NCBI GenBank assembly: GCA_030340625.1
Contig: JAOPHQ010003695.1
Coordinates: 620,001-684,000 of the forward strand
Length of the DNA: 64,000 nucleotides
DNA from: Merluccius polli
Lineage: Eukaryota; Chordata; Actinopteri; Gadiformes; Merlucciidae
Direction: 5' to 3'
Shown here: in pieces, positions 23,261 to 34,259 of the stretch
Layout of the letters: each line of letters begins with the position of its first letter
Numbering within the stretch: the stretch's first letter is position 1
Translations under genes and position numbers: made by a program
The notes under the pieces: generated by a model
What the model was told of the DNA's origin: nothing
Seen by the model: the letters and a program-made list of their open reading frames with translations, nothing else
The model's database searches: none

Positions 23261-25101
23261 GATTTTTCCATCTGATGTCACACAATTATTTGTACTATGT
23301 TTGTTGAGATTGTGGTTCGCCTTGGAATTTTATATCATGGCTCCAGTTCCACCATGAGATCCTGAAACCCCTCACCCAAAACAATACCAATCAGCCGCAT
23401 ATCTTTGCATATAAATCTTGCTATCTTATCTGTGGTGGCATTTTTAAGAGCTACTGGCAAAGTGTGCCGAATAGTAGGCAGTCAGACGAGGTTTTACACT
23501 TGACATTGCTCTGCTCGTCTGTGGCGCCTCCACTGCCTCACTTCGGTAGCAAGCTAGCAGGTAAGTACGCAGATTTGTCGTTGTTGTTAAGTAAGACAGC
23601 ATGGTAAACAATAGACTGGGTTTGCTCTGCTGCTGGTGTTAGTGAATAGTATTTAAAGAGAAGAGGGGATTATGTGTTATAAACATGCAATGACGCCCCT
23701 CGACTTGTGCGATATGAAACAAAAAAGCGAATGTTTGAATGATTGTTTTCAACATGTTTCTAAGCATCTTTGTGATGTAAAGTCTTTGAGCACCTAGACA
23801 AGGGCCATACAAAACAACAATTCACTATTTTCACGATCATCCTCGTCCATCATTATTATACTGTGTTGAACGCAAAATGGATGCGGACTGATCCTGATCC
23901 TTGACTCACTGTAATGAATCGGCGCTGGATGGATTTCACGAAGGGAGTGTTGAAATCCGTCCATCAGGCCAACAGCATCGCCCCCTGAGAACCATCTCCC
24001 AGAGCCAGCAGAACACATGTCCGCTCATTTGTCTTCTCTATGCGCCCACTGGCTGATGCACTAGCTCGTGCAAATGCAGACACACAATGCCCAGCCATGA
24101 GGTTGACAAAGTTACTGTCGCCCCGTGGCTGTCATGAGCGCACCCCACGTGCCAAAAAGCCCCATTTTGGCACAGAACATAGAGTGCAGTCGCAGAGGAA
24201 AAGCTTAGCCCGTTGAAACATGGTGGACGTCAAGATGGTAATGGCTATAGCAGACATTGTCTGCATTCACAGCACTCTTGTCCCAATAAAACATTCGGCG
24301 TGACACGCAGACAGACACTGGTAGTCCATGCATGTCTGAAATGTACCATGAAACAGTACCATGGCGCATTATCAATGGGCATGTGTGAGAAAAGTATAGT
24401 ATACTAAATATATAAAACTATACTTCTTACTACTTTTACTGTGGCCGTGTACACGAGGAGGGTAATTTGAAGCAGATGCAATCAGATACACTTGATTAGT
24501 TTTTATTATTTTTAATTATTATGGCCATCTGCTATCTTCTCAGAGAAGCAATTACCGTTGCACAGATTTCCCTGCAATTCGGGAAGAGTGATAAGGCTAT
24601 TCCCAAACAGATTTGAAGTATATGCCCGGTCTTTGTCCATCTACAAGCTCTTAATAATATGATAATCTTCGAGAGGAATATTATTCCAGAGAATATGCTC
24701 GATAAATGAGTCAATAACCCACTCAAGTACTGGAAGAGGTTCAACATTTGGGAATACGGTATTGACGTTGCCAAATCTACGTGAACGGAATCGCAGTTAG
24801 TGCTAGAACCAAAGGAAGAGTTTATTTTGTTTTTCTCTGATAAAGGTGGTCCCACAGGCTACTCATAGTGTCTGTCTGTCTGTCTGTCTCTCTCTCTCAG
24901 AAACAGTTTAAAAAAAAAGGACCCGCAGAGAACCTGTTCCATCCATGTTTTTCATGTTCAGTTAAAACTTTTTTTGAACTGAGGCCCCCACTCAGGCCCC
25001 CCAAATCATTAGTTGCAAACTCCTTGAAAAAGTCACACCTTCTTTGAGGGTCCCAATGGCTCAATGGAGAGTGAAGATGTGTGTGTGTGTGTGTGTGTGT
25101 G

Positions 25102-25135
<34 letters not shown>

Positions 25136-26306
25136 CCGGATTCCATTTCCTGTCGCCTTCGTCGTGGCAAGGTTGTTTCTTTTTCTCCTTCCCAGTTTCA
25201 CCCTCCGTGCATTCTGGGTAATGGACTGGCCGTCAAGCAGTCAGTTGGGTGTAATGACATTCTGTAGCGGTGGCGGCCGTCTGTCCCGTGGCTCTTCATT
25301 TCCTCTCCCCACCCCTCTCCGCACACACACACACACACACACACACACCACCACAGTTATTATTACCCTGCTTTGCTGTTTTCCCCCGTTGACTTTCAAT
25401 TATCCTCCCTCTCGCTTTTCCTGTGTGTCGGGGGTCCCACGCCCATGCTGGTGCGTGTGTGTATTTTTATATGTGTGTGGGGGGAGGAGATGGGATTATT
25501 TAATTTTGCTTTGAATATGTGCAGTGTGCAGAGACAGGATGATTTTCGTTTTGCTTAAAAAAAATGTTTGTGGGTTTATGTGTATTTGTGTGGGTTGGGG
25601 GGTTGAGCTGGAGTTTTATTTATATTTCATTTTATTTACCTGTTTATGTACCTCTGTGTTTGATTTATTCGCAATGGCGCCGAAATATCCTCCATCTAAA
25701 GTTGCTTGGGAAAGTACGAAACGCAATGAGGTCGCTCCCTTTGCTCGCATAAGGGGAGAGGTTCTAGTGGGAGTTGCCTTCAGAGAGACGGATTCTTATA
25801 TTATTATGCTAACCTCCTATACTCACCCTAACTTTGTTTTACTCTTCAATCTAATCTAGAAGGTCCACTTTTTGCATTCATACAATGGGGTTATATACAA
25901 ATATCTTTGATTGTCAAATGACATATGATTTCAGCAATACAATAAGCATTTTGTCCCGATAATTCAGCAAAGTCTCTAAGCAGAGAGACATGTATATATA
26001 TTGCATATTTTCAAATGGCTTTGGGTTTAAACGTGAATTAAATTGTGATTTGTATTTGTTTTCTGCATTAGCATTTGGAAGGTAGTCACAGTGAAAGGGC
26101 TTCAGTTTTACCTTCCTTTCCCTTGCCGGGCCAATTTGCAATTTATGTGATATAAAAGCTATGTCATAAATAGATTAATAAAACACAAGCTATCTGACTA
26201 ATATAAAAATAGTAGATATCTAATGTAAAGAGGGCTGTGAGTGCGTGCAACCGTTGACAATAACCTGTTGTGATGATGATGTAATCTTAATCTCGTTGTC
26301 GCGCAG
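23261..26306. other. Intronic stretch
   Basis: No exon recognised. Contains (TG)n then (TC)n at 25078-25135 and (AC)n at 25320-25348, with G/T-rich sequence to 25610. An open frame at 24855-24532 (minus) has no recognised domain. The last 25 bases before 26307 carry the branch/pyrimidine region of the next exon. Confidence 0.6.
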
Positions 26307-26476
26307 GAAGGGGCAGCACCTGGAGCTATCTGAGCAGTATCTGTTGCACAACGCCGACGGGGGCCGGAGCACGCTAACCATCCGCAACATCAGGCAGGCG
26401 GACGGGGGAGCCTACACCTGCAAGGCCACCAACAAAGCCGGCTCCCAGGAAAAAGAGCTCTTCCTCAAGGTGTTCG
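26307..26476 (+). CDS. ncam2: ncam2 exon: Ig domain 3, second half
   Basis: 170 nt; its first base completes the Arg codon from the previous exon and its last base begins a Val codon. It reads KGQHLELSEQYLLHNADGGR, then STLTIRNIRQADGGAYTC, KATNKAGSQEKELFLKVF. The D-x-G-x-Y-x-C motif of the F strand gives the second Ig cysteine. The donor is GTAAGC. It has the strongest NCAM2 likeness in RNI..DGGxYxCxATNKAG. A compound hairpin begins about 25 bases after the donor (26501-26585). Confidence 0.96.
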
Positions 26477-26500
26477 GTAAGCGGGAGCTAGCGAGTAAGC

Positions 26501-26585
26501 ATGCCTATGCTAACTAGCATAAAACTCCCCGTCGATCTTCGCCACCTATGCCATGCTAGTTAGCACGGCATAGGTGGAGATCGAC
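26501..26585. repeat. Compound hairpin just downstream of the Ig3 exon
   Basis: GTCGATCTTCGCCACCTATG CC (26531-26552) pairs with GGCATAGGTGGAGATCGAC (26567-26585) with a short bulge and a 14-nt loop. The loop ATGCTAGTTAGCA is itself the reverse complement of TGCTAACTAGCAT at 26508-26520. Two inverted copies are thus nested in 85 bases. Confidence 0.9.
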
Positions 26586-28880
26586 AGCATATTCTTTTCG
26601 TGGTTATAGTTTTATACATTTTTAAGCATTGAGAGTTTCCTTTACATTGTGTAACCATTCAGGAAAACACATTTATTTTAATAGTGTCCTGAAGAAAACA
26701 TATAGAAATAATCACAAATATACTAACATTTGTTTGATATTAAGACAGTTGCACATGCCAAAATACTGCTCTAATACATAACAAGTACCACAAACCCTGC
26801 ACACAAATGCCCAACACCCTTTTATTAAAAAAGGCATTTCAAACCGCATAAATCTCCATTCATATCTGTCTATCCACCGACAATAATACCTGCATCGATA
26901 AGAAAATATACTTTCTCTGAAAGCGGAAATTTTAATATTTCATCTATGCAGTATTCCATGACAGCACATTGCCATGCATTTCAATTTATATTTTCATAAA
27001 CCCGCTTGTTGTTTCACTCAGGGACCACACTGGTGGTGCACATTTTCCCTCATGAAAATGTATGCTTTAGTCATCAGCATCCTTTCAAAAAAGGGGCTAG
27101 CCCAGCTTGTTCTTCAAAAATGCACATATTAAATAAAAGTGCTGAAAGAGAAAGGGGGAGTTTTTGTCTTTTATTTTGCAAAGTTTGGCAGTGTGTGTGG
27201 GGGGTGGAGGGGAGTGGGAGGCATGATTGTATGTTTGTTTTTTTGCCCCTGACAGCAAAGTCGGGAGGAGACTTGTTGGAGGTATGGTAATGTTGCCAGC
27301 GGTCTGTGGATGGCAACACAAACACACAAACATAGATACGCAGATACACGTGTCTGTGTCTGTGTCTGCATGTGCGCGGGTCTACTTGCGCTTCATGCGT
27401 ATCTCTTTGGCTTTGCGTTGCGTTTCCGGTGAACCGGTGCAGGTCAGGGGCATTTGCTTCAAATTTAAAAAATGTCAGCCGTTTGGTTCCACCAGGTTGA
27501 GCACATGGATTTGCCTCAGCAGGCTCCACCATTTATATTTATTCATAATTTTATTTTTTTCTTCAAAGTTGTCTCGCTTAATGCAGAGTCAGACCATGTC
27601 TGAAATTACATTTCTCTGTGAGCGTCAGCACATGTGCGATGTCAAGAATTGTATTTTTAGGAGAACTTTGTAGGAGCCTGGTTTGTTTTTTTAACAAAGG
27701 TTGTTGCTTGGCCTAGACATTCATTGCCATAGTTTCTCTTGCTAAACGGTAAAATGTGAGGCAATACATACAGAGAGTCTTCTGAAGGCCTTGACCAAAA
27801 TTGCCAAAAGGGTTGCAAAAGAAACCCCAACTAGTCTCCTCAATGTAGCACTACTGCTGCTAAAATTCCTGAAAGCCGCCCCCTACCCATTACCACTACA
27901 ACCTGAAGGAGTTTAGAAGACAAATTAAATGTTATGGCACAGATAAGCGTTAAAACACAAACACCTCAGGGTACTTTGTAGTTGAGGAAGGTAAACAAAG
28001 GATTTCAGGGGCATTTCAAGTGAGGTACAACGGAAATGAGCCGAGCCTTTTCATTTTTTTCATTCTTCTGCAAGTTTGTTCTCCACATTTGTTTTCAAAT
28101 CGTGGCAGTTTTAACCCCTCGCTGTGGACACATTTCTGTATTCACAAGACCCATAAGCATCTCATCGTTGATAGATGAGACGATTGCGGCCATACGTGTG
28201 TGTGTGTGTGTGTGTCTCTGTATCTGGACTGCAAGCTTCACCGTTCACAGGGGACCAGTCCTAGATTTAAGATGGATTCCATGGAGGTCAAACTGTGGAC
28301 ACAACACACACACACTGTGACCATCAACAACTCTTCCCTAAGAGTTGCTTTTTACATTTTTACATTTTCTTAGAAATAACATTTAAAACTCAAACTGTTT
28401 TAGGCTTGAGAGAATTGACTACCATAATAACCGAAGGTCACATTTCTTTTGAATAATGAACAGCATAGTACGGTGGTGTTCATCTCCAAAAAAGAAATGC
28501 GCATTTCCGTCTCATTTGAAGTAGCTTAATGTCACAGATAATGCTGCATTATTAATAATATCCTTTGCGGGGCGGTCGGTACGACTCGGCTAACGAACGA
28601 GGCTCTCTCTAGTTAATATTATTTGAGTGATCAAGGGCAGCCCTGGGGTCAAAGCGCAGCACAGTGTTGAATAACAGCTTGACACTTTTATGGTTCTATA
28701 TTTTTGTGTGTTTAATGCACAGTATCAGGCAAAACAGCTGCAGTTTGTGTGTGTGTCTCTTTCAGTGTGTATGTTAGCTTTTTTTTCTGTGTGCATTTGT
28801 GATTTATAAAGTTGGTCTGCGTGCGTATTATCTCAAGGCCTGGAATATATATGCGTTTGTTTTGTGTACGTGTGTGTATA

Positions 28881-28919
<39 letters not shown>

Positions 28920-29959
28920 TCAGCGCCCATGTATCTGTGTGCGTGCACCAGTGTTATGACAAGCTCCCCAAATCCCTTAAGATGGCTCCTCCGCCCCGAA
29001 GGTTGACACCATGTGAAATTGGCAAAACAATTCCCGCGTCTCCCCGTGGCTCGATTAAAAAGTCTCCGCTTGTCATTTCCGCTCCCCCTTTTTTTTTAAC
29101 ACCAGTGAAAGTTTACAACCTCAGTGTTAATGGTTGAAACATACGCCAAAGAAAATTCGCCAAACAAAACAAAATAAGACTAGTAACTTCTACTATCTAA
29201 CTTCTAATATCTAACTTCTACTAATAACTATCAGATTGCAGATTCATAATTCACAAGTGTGTGTGTGTGTTTTTGTTTGTTTGTGTGTGAGTGACATGCA
29301 TGGCTTGTAGGGCCTGCTCGGAGCATTTTTATCTGGGAAGACGTGTGTGTGTGTGACCCGACACAGAATTGGTAACAGGTACACATATAAGTTGTGCCAC
29401 ACTAAAATCTATATTAATTTATTCGATTAATCTCATAGTGTAAACAAAAGACAGTCTCGGAAAGGTTTACTACTCGTGTCAATCACCACCTTTGCCCTCA
29501 GGGACAGTTGGAGGGAGTGGGTGTGATCTGTGGCATATCTCAATATTGTGCCACATGTTGCCACAAATATGACTTGCATTTCGCGAGTAAAAATGAGTCG
29601 GACCTTGCGAGACGGGCGGTATCCTATAGCAAATAACCTATAGAGAGAGAGAGGAGGACGTGTGTACAATGATCTTGATCTCCTACGCTGTCTTGTTTAC
29701 CACTCTTCCATTCTTTCATCCACCACATACTGCCCCCCCCCCGCCCACCTACCTGTCCTCTCATTCTCTCTATCATTACCTCGATCATTTCAGCTCGCTC
29801 TCCTCTCTTCCATTGCTCCAATCAAATCAAACTTTCTCACTGTCACACATACGCACAAACACACTCGCGCGATATGCCATTATCTTCTCAACCTCCTTAC
29901 TCTGTTCCGTCGATTCAATCAAACGTGTGGTGTTGCCCCCTTCTACACAATCACACATG

Positions 29960-29991
<32 letters not shown>

Positions 29992-30261
29992 CAACAATGT
30001 GTGTTCATGCACACACATACATGCTCTATCCCTGCTTTCTGGCCTTCTATCTGTTTTATCTACCACAAGTACGCACACACACACACAAACACTATATTAT
30101 TTGTATAATTTATCCATCCAATAAAAAGTTTCTCCACTGTATTGTGCTCAAAGATACACTGTTATGAGTTATGAGTAAAACAAATAAAAAATGCTGGTGT
30201 TTTTCTTTGTCAAACTTTTCTTTCTTTTGAAAATTCTACATCTGGATCCTTTTACTTTAAC
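26586..30261. other. Intronic stretch
   Basis: No exon recognised. TG/CA-rich runs at 28196-28214, 28876-28917, 29958-29990 and 30073-30090. Pyrimidine-rich sequence at 29690-29850. Nothing else seen. Confidence 0.6.
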
Positions 30262-30514
30262 TTTAAAATGTTCTTTCTCCCCACTCCTCCTTCCTTTTGC
30301 TTTGAAACTATATCGCTTATATTTGCTTTGAAATTATCTCCCTTTCTCTATGCCCCCTCTTACTTTTAATTTGAAATATTCTATCTGTCCTTGCCCATTC
30401 TCACTTTTGCTTTGAAATACTTTTGTTCTGTCCCTGCCCATCTTACTATTACTTTGAAATATTCACTCTGCTCCAGTCCCCTCTTACTTTTATCTTGAAA
30501 TTCTCTCTCTCCAG
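30262..30514 (+). repeat. Pyrimidine-rich ~41-bp tandem repeat ending in a splice acceptor
   Basis: The word TTTGAAATAYTCT-like (first copy TTTAAAATGTTCT) recurs at about 30262, 30301, 30330, 30370, 30411, 30453 and 30494, mostly 41-42 bases apart. Each is separated by C/T-rich sequence such as CTGTCCCTGCCCATCTTACT. The last unit supplies the polypyrimidine tract and CAG of the next ncam2 exon at 30515. Confidence 0.8.
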
Positions 30515-30660
30515 TCCAGCCCCACATCACGCAGCTGAGGAACGTGACAGCTGTGGAGGGCAGTGCCGCAATGATTTCTTGCGTGGCAGAGGGCGAGCCC
30601 CTGCCAGACATCTCCTGGAGGCGGGCCAGCGACGGACAGGCCTTCGTGGACGGAGACAAG
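30515..30660 (+). CDS. ncam2: ncam2 exon: Ig domain 4, first half
   Basis: 146 nt, phase 1 in, phase 0 out. It reads QPHITQLRNVTAVEGSAAMI, then SCVAEGEPLPDISWRRASDG, QAFVDGDK. It has the first cysteine of Ig4 (SC), the C-strand W, a glycosylation site NVT, and the E-G-E-P-L-P linker typical of NCAM. The acceptor chosen is CTCTCTCCAG before 30515. A second CAG five bases later would break the phase. The donor is GTAAAG. Confidence 0.96.
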
Positions 30661-31512
30661 GTAAAGTGCACGTACATACAGACACGCACACACAGACTCG
30701 GGGTCATGTGTACCCGGTGCTGTGGGTATTGTGGATGCTGGCAGGGTTTTGTTGTAGAATTAGGACAAATTAATTAAATAATAGAAGTAATTCAAAAAAC
30801 GTTTGGCTAATTCAGTTAAATATGTAACAAAGCTATTGAAAATACTGCTAAATCATTTAACAGATGGCAGAAAAATAGATGTGGTGTGTGTGTGTGTGTG
30901 AGTGTCTCCATGCACAGTTTATTCATAAACACAGGCCGTTGAGTTAACTGCGGGTGGTATTTCATTTTTATATTCCCTGTCCTTATGAAATTGAAGTGCG
31001 TGTAAAAATGTCCCCATAAACTTTCTTGACGCCGCCATACAGGAAACACTGTCCCCGGTTTTCATCAGTTGATGAGGTTCTGGTGGCGCAGAGCAGTAGA
31101 TGGTTGCAAGCAGTTTCTAAATAAAACAATTCTGTTGACAGGGAATTGTGGATGAAATTGCAATTAATTCAGAGACAAAAACTGATGAATTTATACTGAC
31201 GAAAACCTGTTGAATTCATCAACAAAAACCTGATCAATTCATAGACGAAAACCTGATCAATTCAAAGACAAAAACCTCATGAATTCATACAGACGGAAAT
31301 TACAATGTTGTCGTTGTAATTTCCTCCTTTGTTGAGTGCTATTTCTTCCCACAGCAGATATTAATAATAACAAAATTAAATTTTGTATTAGTGCACACAA
31401 AGTCACATTCAGTGTCACTCACTGGCTGTATCCTCCAAAGTGCACAACTGCATACGAATTGTTTATTTTTGTTTTTTCCCATGGGAAAATATCTGTATGC
31501 CAAGCAAGTAAC
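30661..31512. repeat. Intronic stretch with a short degenerate tandem repeat (31155-31300)
   Basis: The words GACAAAAACCTGATGAATTC (varying) recur about five times at 24-30-base spacing between 31155 and 31300. The rest is unremarkable except a TG run at 30882-30900. Confidence 0.6.
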
Positions 31513-33432
31513 TACGGTGGCCTGGAAGTGCAAAACCACATTAACATTAACCGAACCACATTAACATTAACCGAACCACATTAACATTAACCAAACCACA
31601 TTAACATTAACCGAACCACATTAACATTAACCGAACCACATTAACATTGACCGAACCACATTAACATTAACCGAACCACATTAACATTAACCAAACCACA
31701 TTAACATTAACCGAACCACATTAACATTAACCAAACCACATTAACATTAACCAAACCACATTAACATTAACCGAACCACATTAACATTAACCGAACCACA
31801 TTAACATTAACAAATTGTACGGAAAGGGTAGGTACAAAAGACGGTCTACGGTCTGGGCGGCCAATGGCGTTCACGGAGCGCAACAGTGCGGTGCCGGAAG
31901 TAAAAATCCCATTCATTTTTCCCGTCGAGATTTTGATTAAAAGCCATTATGTCGTAACCATACAATGTATAGCCTACTTACAACCGGCCGTTTTATTATG
32001 CAATGATAGGATAGGCAACTTTAGAAACCAACAACTTATAAAGGAAGGTTTCAAGAAAACAAGTTTTATTCGCGATGTCATTTAGAAGGACTGCATTACC
32101 CACAATCCTAAAGTGTAACACGACGTCTTTGATTGGTGGAGCTCGCTGTTACCATGGAAACGTTTACCTACGAAAGTCAAGGCGTCGATTACTGCTACCA
32201 CTGAACTCGATCGTTTACCACACAGAGCAACCATGATGTCCCTTAGACTCATGGAAAGTTAGAGTTGTTGTTAGAGCTGTAGATGAAATGAGCTGTACAT
32301 ATTGAAAAATATGTTGATATAGAATATACGATGATATATGATTAAAAACAAAATAAAAATATATGATATAGCAGTGTTGTAGCCTATAGTAATTTGGGTA
32401 GTATAAAGCCTAGGAATACATAATGTTGAATGAATACGTAACTAAAATCACATGTATTAAAAACGAGAAACGTATGTGGGTGTTATATAACCCATTATAT
32501 AACACCCTGTTTTAGCCGACACACACATTTGGAATCGGCATTGTTGGACGCGCGAGCGGTGATTGCAGTCAGGACTGTATCATGTCGATGACAACACTAT
32601 ATACACTGACTGCAATCACCGCTCGCGCGTCCAACAATGCCGATAATCATATCATCGTATATTCTATATCAACATATTTTTCAATATGTACAGCTCATTT
32701 CATCTGCAGCTCTAACAACAACTCTAACTTTCCATGAGTCTAAGGGACATCATGGTTGCTCTGTGTGGTAAACGATCGAGTTCAGTGGTAGCAGTAATCG
32801 ACGACTTGACTTTCGTAGGTAAACGTTTCCATGGTAACAGCGAGCTCCACCAATCAAAGACGTCGTGTTACACTTTTAGGATTGTGGGTAAATGCAGTCC
32901 TTCAAATGACATCGCGAATAAAACTTGTTTTCTTGAAACCTTCCTTTAGTTGTTGGTTTCTAAAGTTGCCTATCCTATCATTGCACAATAAAACGGCCGG
33001 TTGTAAGTAGGCTATACATTGTATGGTTACGACATAATGGCTTTTAATCAAAATCTCGACGGGAAAAATGAATGGGATTTTTGCTTCCGGCACCGCACTG
33101 TTGCGCTCCGTGAACGCCATTGGCCGCCCAGACCGTAGACCGTCTTTTGTACCTACCCTTTCCGTACAATTTGTTAATGTTAATGTGGTTCGGTTAATGT
33201 TAATGTGGTTTGGTTAATGTTAATGTGGTTCGGTTAATGTTAATGTGGTTCGGTTAATGTTAATGTGGTTCGGTTAATGTTAATGTGGTTCGGTTAATGT
33301 TAATGTGGTTTGGTTAATGTTAATGTGGTTCGGTTAATGTTAATGTGGTTCGGTCAATGTTAATGTGGTTCGGTTAATGTTAATGTGGTTCGGTTAATGT
33401 TAATGTAGGTTTTGCACTTCCAGGCCACCGTA
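31513..33432. mobile_element. Foldback transposon with long repeat-bearing inverted arms
   Basis: The left end TACGGTGGCCTGGAAGTGCA and the right end reading inward from 33432 are inverted copies. Flanks carry AAGTAAC on the left (31506-31512) and AGTAAC or AAGTAAC on the right (to 33438), a likely target duplication. Each arm has an outer array of 20-bp units (ACCACATTAACATTAACCGA; about 14 left at 31534-31810, about 12 right at 33172-33408), then ~700 bases of nearly identical unique sequence. A 33-nt spacer lies at 32573-32605. The left arm has ~190 extra bases (about 32342-32533). This is classic foldback structure. The two ~73-codon ORFs in the arms (31864-32085 plus; 33120-32902 minus) are mirror copies and not independent genes. 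Confidence 0.9.
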
Positions 33433-34160
33433 AGTAACAATTCTATGCATTAATATAAGTGTGTGTGTTGTGCAGCTATATCTATACAGCTCTATGAAGC
33501 TACATACACATACGTTATGCACTGTCCATGTGATTTAACAATGGTATTGGATTTCAAAGGCTTGCCGGGGATAACAATCACTGGGGAAATCAAGACAGGT
33601 TTTTATTTTTTTATTTTTTTAACAGCTCTAGGTATACGAAAACAGCCTTGGGGTTCAGAGTGCGTTTGATAATAGTTTTGATGTACATTTTGTTACCTAC
33701 AGTTTGCTATTGTATTGCTATTGTCAAGGCCAAAGGGTTGTGCAGAGATAAATATCCACAATATCTTTTTGAAAAAAAAAGTATCGGTATTGAGATTAAT
33801 GGAGATTTAATTACAAATGTAGCCCATACAACAAAGGCACCTTATAATTTCAACATATATCACCCTTCACCTTTGCCCTGACCTCAATTTTAGAGCATAT
33901 TTTCTTCACATACTTTACTTGTGGTTCAATACTTGAAAAAATCCCAGGTAATTAGTCCCTTAAAATCAACTGCTCATGAACAATCTTTATTTTATTAAAT
34001 TTTTGTTGCCCCATTAACATTAAGGAAATGTCTGACGTCTGGGATGTATGTCATTCCCTCTCTTATTATCAAGCGTTACCTTGCGCTGGTGTGTGGGGCC
34101 ACCGCCCACAGATGTCTGTACGCTGCAGTAACCCTAACCTTTGGCTAAAATAACTTTACA
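33433..34160. other. Intronic stretch
   Basis: AT-rich, without recognised exon or repeat, apart from poly-T at 33600-33620. Confidence 0.5.
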
Positions 34161-34259
34161 CAAGGCCAAAACAAAATAATTGCTAAATGCAACGTCTGCG
34201 GTATCAAATTAAAGGATGCTGGATCGACCACATCGAACTTTATCAGGCACCTGAAATAG
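34161..34259 (+). pseudogene. BED-type zinc finger fragment of a hAT element
   Basis: The plus-strand frame reads QGQNKIIAKCNVCGIKLKDA, then GSTTSNFIRHLK, and a stop. C-x2-C, followed by T-S-N-x3-H-L, is the BED zinc-finger pattern of hAT transposases and ZBED proteins. It ends before the last zinc ligand. No other parts of the protein were found in the next few hundred bases, so this is an isolated fragment or one exon of a dead copy. Confidence 0.65.

Noticed and set aside
24532..24855. 107-codon minus-strand ORF with hydrophobic stretch
   Set aside because: No family recognised, no conserved motif on either strand, likely chance.
31864..33120. Two nearly identical ~73-residue ORFs on opposite strands
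   Set aside because: They are the same sequence in the two arms of the foldback element and resemble no known protein.
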